Shown here piece by piece: positions 1-6,172 of a stretch of 10,254 nt of DNA; position 1 is the stretch's first letter; each line of letters begins with the position of its first letter. Both the position numbers and the translations under genes were made by a program. The DNA is taken from positions 1 to 10,254 of the forward strand of contig CADBLN010000031.1 of assembly GCA_902795525.1 (NCBI GenBank). Direction: 5' to 3'. Source of the stretch: an uncultured Erysipelotrichaceae bacterium (GTDB lineage: Bacteria; Bacillota_I; Bacilli_A; Erysipelotrichales; Erysipelotrichaceae). The notes below the pieces were generated by a model. That model was not told the origin of the DNA. It was given only the letters and a program-made list of their open reading frames with translations, and ran no database searches.

Positions 1-79
1 TAGTCTTACCATGGTCAATATGTCCGATTGTACCAATGTTAACATGTGGTTTAGATCTGTCAAATTTTTGTTTTGCCAT
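1..79 (-). CDS. tuf: Elongation factor Tu, N-terminal fragment (partial)
   Basis: This is the start of EF-Tu, the GTPase that carries aminoacyl-tRNA to the ribosomal A site. Only 26 codons lie in the window; the gene runs off the left edge. The visible protein begins MAKQKFDRSKPHVNIGTIGH and reaches the complete G1/P-loop motif GHIDHGKT at residues 19-26, which is diagnostic of EF-Tu. A strong ribosome binding site, AGGAGG, lies at 91-96, 11 bases before the ATG. It is the fourth gene of the str operon, 81 bases after the fusA stop. A candidate promoter of its own is listed separately. Identification is secure from the N-terminus and the operon position. Confidence 0.97.
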   Translation of the reverse strand, partial: MAKQKFDRSKPHVNIGTIGHIDHGKT

Positions 80-114
80 TTGTCTAATTTCCTCCTAATT
101 TAACTTTTAATCTC

Positions 115-150
115 AATAAACATTTTAAAGCATCTAATTTAATAAATCAA
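115..150 (-). promoter_or_regulatory. Candidate tuf promoter in the fusA-tuf gap
   Basis: On the minus strand, TTGATT (145-150) and TAAAAT (122-127) are separated by exactly 17 bases. They match the sigma-A consensus at 4 of 6 and 5 of 6 positions. Transcription would start near 115 and give a leader of about 36 bases before tuf. An extra promoter would fit the high demand for EF-Tu over EF-G. The DNA here is very AT-rich, so chance matches are easy. Confidence 0.45.
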
Positions 151-162
151 TAAATATTGATT
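145..162. repeat. 8-2-8 inverted repeat at the fusA stop codon
   Basis: AATCAATA and TATTGATT flank a two-base centre (AA) as a perfect palindrome. It covers two bases of the fusA stop codon, and its left arm (145-152) includes the -35 box of the candidate tuf promoter. It could be a weak hairpin that protects or attenuates fusA mRNA, or a protein-binding site. It has no T-run, so it is not a convincing terminator. Confidence 0.5.
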
Positions 163-2230
163 AGCCAGCATTACGCTTAATAATCTCTTGAGTAATGCTA
201 AATGGTACTTGTGAATAGTGGTCCATTTGCATCACATAATTGCCTCTACCTTGAGTGAATGAGCGCAATACAGTTGCATAACCAAACATCTCTGACAGAG
301 GAATCATAGCTTTAACTGCTATCGCATTACCTCTCTCTTCTTGGTCAACAATTTGACCTCTTCTTGATGTAACATCTCCCATAACAGCACCTAGATATTC
401 GCTTGGAGCTGTTACCTCAACATTCATTATTGGTTCCAAGATAACTGGAGCACACTTTTTAGCGGCTTCTTTTAATGCTAATGAAGCAGCAATTTTATAA
501 GCGTTCTCACTTGAGTCAACTTCGTGTGATGATCCATCAAACAAGGTTGCCTTAATATCAATTACTGGATACCCTGCTTGTAAACCTGAGTTTAAAGCAT
601 CTTTCAAACCTTCCGCAGTTGGTCTGATGTATTCCTTAGGAACGCTACCACCAACCGTAGCATCCACGAATTCAAATCCTTTGCCTTCATTTGGCTCAAA
701 TCTAATCCACACATGACCATATTGACCATGTCCACCAGATTGTCTAACGAATTTACCTTCGCACTCACCAACTTTAGTAATAGTTTCTCTATAAGCTACC
801 TCTGGTTTACCAACGTTGCACTCAACATTAAACTCTCTCTTCATACGGTCGACTATGATATCCAAGTGTAATTCACCCATACCGGCAATAATAGTTTGTC
901 CTGTTTCGGTGTCTGTATACGTCTTGAATGTTGGGTCTTCCTCAGCTAATTTCGATAGTGCTAAACCCATTCTATCTTGGTCGTTACGAGTTTTTGGTTC
1001 AACTGATAAGTTGATAACAGGTTCAGGGAATACCATTGATTCTAGTTTAATGTCTTGACCCTCTGCACATAATGTGTCCCCTGTTGTTGTGTATTTGAAG
1101 CCAATTGCAGCGGCAATGTCACCAGTATTGACTTCTGTAATATCTTGACGGTGATTAGCATGCATCTGCATGATTCTGCCAAAACGTTCTTTTTGTCCCT
1201 TTGTTGAGTTGTAAATATATGAGCCTGCTTTAGCTGAGCCTGCATATACTCTAAAATAAGTTAACTTACCAACAAATGGGTCAGTCATAATTTTGAATGC
1301 TAAGGCTGCAAATGGTGCCTTATCATCAGCTTTGATTTCTACTTCTTGACCTCTGGAATTTAGTCCCTTATATGCAGGAACATCAAGAGGTGATGGTAGA
1401 TAATCAACAACTGCATTTAACATTTGGATAACACCTTTATTCTTATATGCAGCACCTGCCATTACAGGGAAAAACTCACCGCTGATTACTGCTCTTCTAA
1501 TTTGTTGTTTGATTTCATCAACAGTTAAATCTTCACCTTCAAGTACTTTCATCATGAATTCATCATCATAATCAGCAATCATTTCACATAATTGTTGACG
1601 ATATTCTTCCATGGAAGCAACCATATCTGCTGGCACTTCTACTTCTTCATCTGGCTGATTAACATCATGAGAAAACATATAAGCTTTCTTTTCAATGATG
1701 TCGACTACACCATTGAAATCTGATTCAACTCCAATTGGCAATTGAATTGGGCAAGCTTTAGCCCCTAGTCTTCTTCCAATACTCTCTACCGACATGTAGA
1801 AATCTGCACCAGTAGAATCCATTTTATTAACAAAAACGATTCTAGGAACACCATAAGTTGATGCTTGTCTCCAAACAGTTTCAGTTTGTGGTTCAACACC
1901 AGCTTTAGCGTCTAATACAGTTACTGCACCATCAAGAACCCTTAATGACCTCTCAACTTCCACAGTAAAATCAACGTGCCCTGGAGTATCTATGATGTTA
2001 ATACGGCAATTCTTCCAGGTTGCTGTTGTAGCAGCTGAAGTGATGGTAATACCTCTCTTCTGCTCTTGCTCCATCCAGTCCATGGTAGCAGTACCATCAT
2101 GAGTTTCTCCAATTTTATGAGTACGTCCTGTATAGTACAGAATTCTTTCAGTAGTAGTCGTTTTACCAGCATCAATGTGAGCCATGATACCGATATTACG
2201 AGTATGTTGCAAATCAAATTCTCTTGGCAT
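161..2230 (-). CDS. fusA: Elongation factor G
   Basis: EF-G is the ribosomal translocase GTPase; it moves tRNA-mRNA after peptide transfer and works with RRF in recycling. The 689 residues match the usual bacterial EF-G1 length (about 690-700). G motifs are intact: AHIDAGKT at residues 17-24, RGITI at 59-63, DTPGH at 81-85 and NKMD at 135-138. The G5 region reads GAAYKNKGV where many EF-Gs have GSAFKNKGV. The domain II-V sequence is also typical, including GGHGQYGHV and the C-terminal EYLGAVMGDVTSRRG. The ATG lies 10 bases after the rpsG stop, with a short ribosome binding site AGGTG at 2235-2239, so it is probably translationally coupled to rpsG. Canonical elongation EF-G is preferred over tetracycline-protection or EF-G2 paralogues because of the str-operon position. 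Confidence 0.99.
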   Translation of the reverse strand: MPREFDLQHTRNIGIMAHIDAGKTTTTERILYYTGRTHKIGETHDGTATMDWMEQEQKRGITITSAATTATWKNCRINIIDTPGHVDFTVEVERSLRVLDGAVTVLDAKAGVEPQTETVWRQASTYGVPRIVFVNKMDSTGADFYMSVESIGRRLGAKACPIQLPIGVESDFNGVVDIIEKKAYMFSHDVNQPDEEVEVPADMVASMEEYRQQLCEMIADYDDEFMMKVLEGEDLTVDEIKQQIRRAVISGEFFPVMAGAAYKNKGVIQMLNAVVDYLPSPLDVPAYKGLNSRGQEVEIKADDKAPFAALAFKIMTDPFVGKLTYFRVYAGSAKAGSYIYNSTKGQKERFGRIMQMHANHRQDITEVNTGDIAAAIGFKYTTTGDTLCAEGQDIKLESMVFPEPVINLSVEPKTRNDQDRMGLALSKLAEEDPTFKTYTDTETGQTIIAGMGELHLDIIVDRMKREFNVECNVGKPEVAYRETITKVGECEGKFVRQSGGHGQYGHVWIRFEPNEGKGFEFVDATVGGSVPKEYIRPTAEGLKDALNSGLQAGYPVIDIKATLFDGSSHEVDSSENAYKIAASLALKEAAKKCAPVILEPIMNVEVTAPSEYLGAVMGDVTSRRGQIVDQEERGNAIAVKAMIPLSEMFGYATVLRSFTQGRGNYVMQMDHYSQVPFSITQEIIKRNAG

Positions 2231-2240
2231 AATTCACCTA

Positions 2241-2711
2241 TTACCAACGATAATGCGCGAAAGCCTTATTTGCTTCAGCCATCTTGTGGGTGTCATCACG
2301 TTTCTTAACAGCGCCACCTACACCATTTGATGCATCAATTATTTCATTAGCGAGTCTTAATTCCATTGTCTTTTCATTTCTTAATCTCGCATAGTTAACA
2401 AGCCATCTTAAACCTAAAGTAAGTCTTCTTTCATTTGAAACTTCTACTGGTACTTGGTAGTTTGAACCACCAACTCTGCGAACCTTTAGTTCCAAAACAG
2501 GCATGATATTATCTAATGCTTGTTCAAAAACTTCCATAGGTGCACGGCTAGTCTTTTCTTCTACAATTTCAAAAGCATTATAGAGGATAGTTTGTGCTGT
2601 TCCTCTTTTCCCGTCGAGCATGATTCTATTGATTAGACGAGTTACTAGTTTTGAATTGTAAATTGGATCTGCTAAAACATCTCTTTTAGCTATATGTCCT
2701 TTTCTTGGCAT
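2241..2711 (-). CDS. rpsG: 30S ribosomal protein S7
   Basis: S7 is a primary binder of the 16S rRNA 3' major domain; it nucleates assembly of the 30S head and lines the E site. The 156 residues are the usual length. The N-terminus MPRKGHIAKRDVLADP, the central VGGSNYQVPVEV segment and the C-terminal AHYRW are all family hallmarks. The start has a strong ribosome binding site, AGGAGG at 2720-2725, eight bases before the ATG. It is 30 bases downstream of rpsL and 10 bases upstream of fusA. In Escherichia coli, S7 represses translation of its own operon by binding the rpsL-rpsG gap. The gap here is only 30 bases and I see no obvious S7 target in it. Confidence 0.99.
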   Translation of the reverse strand: MPRKGHIAKRDVLADPIYNSKLVTRLINRIMLDGKRGTAQTILYNAFEIVEEKTSRAPMEVFEQALDNIMPVLELKVRRVGGSNYQVPVEVSNERRLTLGLRWLVNYARLRNEKTMELRLANEIIDASNGVGGAVKKRDDTHKMAEANKAFAHYRW

Positions 2712-2741
2712 TATTGTTTCCTCCTCTCATGATCAACGGAT

Positions 2742-3155
2742 CTATTCTTTTGGTTTCTTTGTTCCGTATAATGAACGGCTTTGTTGACGAGAATCAACAC
2801 CAGCACAGTCCATAGTGCCACGGATAATGTGATATCTTACACCAGGTAAGTCCTTAATACGACCACCACGAATTAAGACAACACTATGTTCTTGTAAGTT
2901 ATGTCCTTCACCAGGAATATATGCGGTTACTTCCATACCATTGCTTAAACGAACACGAGCGTATTTACGCAAAGCAGAGTTAGGTTTCTTAGGAGTCATC
3001 GTTCCTACACGAGTACAAACACCACGCTTTTGTGGTGAACTAGTAGCAGTAACACGACGCTTCAATGTATTATAACCACGGTTCAACGCAGGTGAATTAC
3101 TCTTCCATTGTTTGCTGTCACGTCCTTTACGAACTAATTGGTTAATTGTTGGCAT
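2742..3155 (-). CDS. rpsL: 30S ribosomal protein S12
   Basis: S12 sits at the decoding centre of the 30S subunit and controls fidelity. The 137 residues include the insertion between the N-terminal tail and the globular part that is typical of Firmicutes S12 proteins. The motifs TPKKPNSALRK (54-64), EGHNLQEHSV (83-92) and GGRIKDLPGVRYH (97-109) are complete. K56 and K101, where substitutions give streptomycin resistance in Bacillus numbering, are both wild-type lysines, so the ribosome is predicted to be streptomycin-sensitive at S12. D102 is the aspartate that RimO methylthiolates in some bacteria. The ribosome binding site AAGGAG (3163-3168) is seven bases before the ATG. It is the first gene of the str operon. 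Confidence 0.99.
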   Translation of the reverse strand: MPTINQLVRKGRDSKQWKSNSPALNRGYNTLKRRVTATSSPQKRGVCTRVGTMTPKKPNSALRKYARVRLSNGMEVTAYIPGEGHNLQEHSVVLIRGGRIKDLPGVRYHIIRGTMDCAGVDSRQQSRSLYGTKKPKE

Positions 3156-3240
3156 TTATTTTCTCCTTTCTCGCACACATTTCCGGGTGTGCCATCCTCT
3201 TCCCTTTAATTAGCCCCATCTGAGGCTTATTAAATTAGGC
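3156..3240 (-). promoter_or_regulatory. 5' leader of the str operon with two hairpins
   Basis: If transcription starts near 3240, rpsL has a leader of about 85 bases with two clear inverted repeats. The outer one (3205-3234) has arms TTTAAT/ATTAAA and AGCCTC/GGGGCT around a four-base loop. A single A-A mismatch separates the two stem blocks, and one G-U pair lies inside. The inner one (3173-3192) is GCACAC/GTGTGC with an eight-base loop, and it ends just before the rpsL ribosome binding site. Such a leader could carry autoregulation by a ribosomal protein. I do not recognise it as a known leader family. Confidence 0.5.
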
Positions 3241-3246
3241 TTTAAT

Positions 3247-3275
3247 ATATTAATATAGAAAAATTGTTGTGTCAA
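3247..3275 (-). promoter_or_regulatory. Probable sigma-A promoter of the str operon
   Basis: A perfect -35 box TTGACA (3270-3275) is followed after exactly 17 bases by TAATAT (3247-3252), a 4 of 6 match to the -10 consensus. The predicted start is near 3240. It is the best promoter-like match between fhs and rpsL and sits where an str-operon promoter is expected. It lies within the hairpin downstream of fhs. Confidence 0.7.
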
Positions 3276-3285
3276 CAACAATTTT
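3259..3285 (-). terminator. Probable weak terminator after fhs
   Basis: A perfect 10-bp stem (3260-3269 with 3276-3285) closes a six-base loop and is followed by a short T-run on the minus strand, 16 bases after the fhs stop. Only two of the ten pairs are G-C, so termination may be partial. The six loop bases are TTGACA, the -35 box of the str promoter. The same dyad could instead be an operator. Confidence 0.5.
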
Positions 3286-3300
3286 CTCTTTATCAAGTAT

Positions 3301-4965
3301 TTAGAACAAACCTGTTATCCTTCCATCATTATCAATGTCAATGCTTTCTGCCGCTGGTATCTTTGGTAACCCAGGCATAGTCATGATGCTACCGGTCAAG
3401 GCAACTATGAATCCAGCACCAGCACTAACCTTCAATTGTCTTACCGTTATATCAAAATCTTTTGGCGCTCCCAATATCTTAGGATCATCTGTAAAACTAT
3501 ATTGGGTCTTAGCAACACAAATAGGTAAATTACCAAAGCCCAATTCCTCTAATTTTTGCATTTGTGCTCGGGCTTCATCCGTAAAGACAACCTTATTGCC
3601 ATGATAGATTCTTTTTACTAAAGCATTAAGTTTTTCTTCAATGCTGTCTTCAAGTGAGTAACAGAATCTAAAATCGCTTTCCGTTTGACACAATCTAACT
3701 ACTTCGTTAGCTAACTCAATACCGCCATCACTTCCTTTTGCCCAAACTTCAGACAATACAACATTTACTCCCAACTCCTTACATTTATTAGAAACAAGCT
3801 GAATTTCATTCTCTGTATCGCTTGGAAATCTATTTATAGCAACAACACAAGGCAAGCCATACACTGTTGTAATATTGGAAACATGTTGCAACAAATTAGC
3901 CATTCCATGTTTTAGAGCTTCAATGTTTTCACTTTCAAGCTCTTCCTTAGCAATACCACCATTATATTTCAATGCTCTAACCGTGGCGACAACAACAACG
4001 GCATTTGGTTTTAAACCAGCTACTCTACATTTTATATCCAAAAACTTCTCAGCACCTAAATCGGCCCCAAAGCCAGCCTCAGTAACCACATAGTCATTTA
4101 AACCCAGCGCTAGTTTGGTAGCTATTATCGAATTGCAGCCATGGGCAATATTAGCGAATGGGCCGCCATGGATATATGCAGGAGTGTGCTCCAAAGTTTG
4201 TACCAGGTTTGGTTTAATGGCTTCTTTCAAAAGTGCAGCCATTGCTCCAGCTGCCTTTAAATCTCCAGAAGTGACAGGTTGACCATCAAAATTATAACCA
4301 ACAATTATTCTTGCCAACCTTTGCTTCAAATCCGCCAAATCTTTTGATAAACATAATACAGCCATTACTTCACTTGCCACTGTGATATCAAAGCCATCAT
4401 TTCTTTCAACACCATCTGTTTTCTTCCCTAAACCAGAAACAATGTTTCTTAACTGTCGGTCATTCATATCTACAGCCCTACGCCAGGTGATTGTTTCAGG
4501 ATTAATATTCAATTCATTTCCTTGATAGATGTGATTGTCCAGCATTGCGGCCAAAAGATTATTAGCTGCACCTATCGCATGGAAATCTCCGGTAAAATGA
4601 AGGTTAATCTCTTCCATTGGAACAACTTGGGCATAGCCACCACCTGTAGCGCCTCCCTTGATTCCGAATACCGGTCCTAAAGATGGTTCTCTTAAAGCTA
4701 AAGCTACTTTCTTTCCTATCTTGTTCAAACTATCAGCTAAGCCGATTGAAGTAGTGGTTTTTCCTTCACCTGCTGGAGTTGGATTAATTGCCGTCACTAA
4801 AATCAACTTACCTTCAGTTTTTAGTTCCTTTAACAAGTTATTATTTATCTTAGCTTTATTGTTTCCATAAGCTTCAAAATAACTGCTGTCAATGCCTTGG
4901 CCTTCAGCAATGCTTTTAATATCTAGTGATACATTTTCTTGAGCTATTTGGATATCAGTCTTCAT
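3301..4965 (-). CDS. fhs: Formate-tetrahydrofolate ligase
   Basis: This enzyme (EC 6.3.4.3) joins formate to tetrahydrofolate with ATP hydrolysis, giving 10-formyl-THF for purine synthesis and initiator-tRNA formylation. The 554 residues match the family (about 555). The ATP-binding loop TPAGEGKTT is at residues 63-71. The family signatures REPSLGP (92-98) and GIKGGATGGGYAQVVPME (101-118) are intact, followed by LHFTGDFHAI. The ATG is 11 bases after the stop of the HAD phosphatase gene, and its ribosome binding site AGAGG (4970-4974) sits in that gap, so the two are very likely co-transcribed. The protein looks complete and functional. I see no other one-carbon genes in the window. Confidence 0.99.
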   Translation of the reverse strand: MKTDIQIAQENVSLDIKSIAEGQGIDSSYFEAYGNNKAKINNNLLKELKTEGKLILVTAINPTPAGEGKTTTSIGLADSLNKIGKKVALALREPSLGPVFGIKGGATGGGYAQVVPMEEINLHFTGDFHAIGAANNLLAAMLDNHIYQGNELNINPETITWRRAVDMNDRQLRNIVSGLGKKTDGVERNDGFDITVASEVMAVLCLSKDLADLKQRLARIIVGYNFDGQPVTSGDLKAAGAMAALLKEAIKPNLVQTLEHTPAYIHGGPFANIAHGCNSIIATKLALGLNDYVVTEAGFGADLGAEKFLDIKCRVAGLKPNAVVVVATVRALKYNGGIAKEELESENIEALKHGMANLLQHVSNITTVYGLPCVVAINRFPSDTENEIQLVSNKCKELGVNVVLSEVWAKGSDGGIELANEVVRLCQTESDFRFCYSLEDSIEEKLNALVKRIYHGNKVVFTDEARAQMQKLEELGFGNLPICVAKTQYSFTDDPKILGAPKDFDITVRQLKVSAGAGFIVALTGSIMTMPGLPKIPAAESIDIDNDGRITGLF

Positions 4966-4976
4966 ATAACCTCTTT

Positions 4977-5795
4977 CTACAACAAGTGTTGCTCAACATA
5001 ATCAGCAAAACCATCTTCGTTATTAGTATATCTTGTTACTTCTTTTGCTACTGCCTTAGTATCTGGTGAACCATTCTTCATGCATACACCATAACAACAT
5101 TCCAACATATCGTTATCATTGGTTGTATCCCCAAATGCTATCACTTCATTTAATGAGATTCCCAATAATTCACACACTTTTTTTAAACCTCTAGACTTAG
5201 TGTTGTTCACATCTTGAAATTCAAAAACGTTTGGTTGCGTTCTAAAGCCCCAATATCCTTCCTTTGGATGCTTTCTAACATACGCTTCCATCTCATCAAT
5301 TTTTTCAATGGTATCACGATACAATATTTTAGGTTGTGGATTTTGCCATAACTCATCATCTTCCTTAACAACCTTTACCCTTCTAGGGTTACTATTACGT
5401 TTCATTGATTCTTTCCATAAATCATTAATGTCCTCGGTAATTGAAAACTCATCTAAAGTAATTACTGAAGCAGGGACATTAAACATCCTCATACTAAGAA
5501 TGATTTCTTTAATCGTCTCAGGTGATAGCAGATTATACTGATAATCCTTGTTATGGATATTATCCCTAACCTGTCCGCCACCAAAACCAATAATGACATC
5601 AAAGTTAAAACTCAAACCCCAATTAGCTGGATACTTGGACAAATTTTTCACACTTCTGCCACTGGCCATGCCAATCAAATAACCCTCTTGGTGAAGTTTT
5701 TCCAAAACTTGTTTAGTTCTTTCACTCAAAACTCTGTCATCATTGACTAATGTTCCGTCATGATCAACCATTACTAATTTAAACTGTTTTTCCAT
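4977..5795 (-). CDS. Cof-type HAD-IIB family phosphatase
   Basis: This is a cytoplasmic haloacid-dehalogenase phosphatase of the Cof/YidA type, which usually acts on small phosphorylated metabolites such as sugar phosphates, FMN or PLP. The 272 residues are the usual length. The catalytic set is visible: the nucleophile and acid-base pair D11/D13 in DHDGT, S45 in the GMASGRS motif, probable K200 of motif III, and D223/D227 in GDTTND. The middle (about residues 80-190) is the variable IIB cap, which sets the substrate; it cannot be read from sequence. The chosen ATG is eight residues before the first motif residue M9-V10-D11, as is normal. No Shine-Dalgarno is visible, but an extended -10 box lies six bases upstream, suggesting a leaderless mRNA. 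It is co-transcribed with fhs. Confidence 0.93.
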   Translation of the reverse strand: MEKQFKLVMVDHDGTLVNDDRVLSERTKQVLEKLHQEGYLIGMASGRSVKNLSKYPANWGLSFNFDVIIGFGGGQVRDNIHNKDYQYNLLSPETIKEIILSMRMFNVPASVITLDEFSITEDINDLWKESMKRNSNPRRVKVVKEDDELWQNPQPKILYRDTIEKIDEMEAYVRKHPKEGYWGFRTQPNVFEFQDVNNTKSRGLKKVCELLGISLNEVIAFGDTTNDNDMLECCYGVCMKNGSPDTKAVAKEVTRYTNNEDGFADYVEQHLL

Positions 5796-5801
5796 ATTTC
5801 C

Positions 5802-5810
5802 ATTATAACA
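5802..5810 (-). promoter_or_regulatory. Extended -10 promoter for the HAD-fhs operon
   Basis: The minus strand reads TGTTATAAT: a perfect -10 hexamer (5802-5807) with the TG of an extended -10 one base upstream. No -35 match is present at 16-19 bases; that position is occupied by the preceding terminator stem. With normal spacing the transcript would start at about 5795, which is the A of the HAD start codon. Confidence 0.65.
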
Positions 5811-5837
5811 AAAAAACTAGAGAATATTTCTCTAGTT
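5808..5837 (-). terminator. Intrinsic terminator after tRNA-Val
   Basis: A perfect 10-bp stem (5815-5824 with 5828-5837) closes a three-base loop and is followed on the minus strand by seven T residues. It lies eight bases beyond the CCA end of tRNA-Val. It ends the phospholipase-Smr-tRNA transcript, and its T-run merges into the next promoter. Confidence 0.9.
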
Positions 5838-5845
5838 CAACGCAA

Positions 5846-5921
5846 TGGTGAGAGGTAGGGGACTTGAACCCATGACCCCTTGCACGTCAAGCAAGTGCTC
5901 TCCCAACTGAGCTAACCCCTC
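5846..5921 (-). tRNA. tRNA-Val(GAC)
   Basis: The 76-base cloverleaf has a seven-pair acceptor stem (one G-U), a D arm with GCTC/GAGC, and an anticodon stem CTTGC/GCAAG around the loop TTGACGT. The anticodon is GAC, which reads valine codons GUC and GUU. A73 and CCA are encoded. The T arm is GTTCAAG-type but has one U-C mismatch at pair 50-64, leaving four good pairs. Ten bases at its 5' end overlap the Smr-domain CDS. I see no convincing promoter of its own, so it is probably cut from the upstream mRNA by RNase P. Confidence 0.95.
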
Positions 5922-6172
5922 TTTTTGTATTCCTGAATTTCTTCTTTGTTTTTCAATAGATAGGATGTTTCTCCAGGATTTAATGATATGATGATTTGTT
6001 TGATTCTTTTGTGTTTGAACTCTTTTCTAACAAAATCCATTAGGATGCGACCGTGATAGCCATGCACAATCAAAACTTCATCATAATCATATGATAAAGT
6101 ATCTAGAAGATTTTTTAAAGTAACTTTGCTTTCAATTACTGTCATTTCATGTAAATCAACTTTGTAAACCAT
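5912..6172 (-). CDS. Small Smr-domain protein (86 aa)
   Basis: The protein is a stand-alone Smr (small MutS-related) domain and little else. The VDLHEMT motif (residues 5-11) matches the family's LDLHG start, VLIVHGYHG (33-41) matches the central HG motif, and NPGET (65-69) matches the C-terminal NPG motif. Smr domains in MutS2, SmrA and SmrB bind or cut nucleic acids, the last at collided ribosomes; the role of this short form is unknown. The usual GxG glycine after HG is missing (HGYHG instead of HGKGTG), so nuclease activity is uncertain. The ATG lies within the last codons of the preceding gene (17-base overlap). A ribosome binding site AAGGA is at 6181-6185. Its stop TAG is made from tRNA-Val bases 8-10. 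Confidence 0.85.
   Translation of the reverse strand: MVYKVDLHEMTVIESKVTLKNLLDTLSYDYDEVLIVHGYHGRILMDFVRKEFKHKRIKQIIISLNPGETSYLLKNKEEIQEYKKRG

Noticed and set aside
816..1058. Plus-strand open frame inside fusA, and similar frames opposite fhs, the HAD gene and the ATPase
   Set aside because: They lie opposite conserved coding sequence, show no domain, and lack convincing ribosome binding sites; they are antisense shadows.
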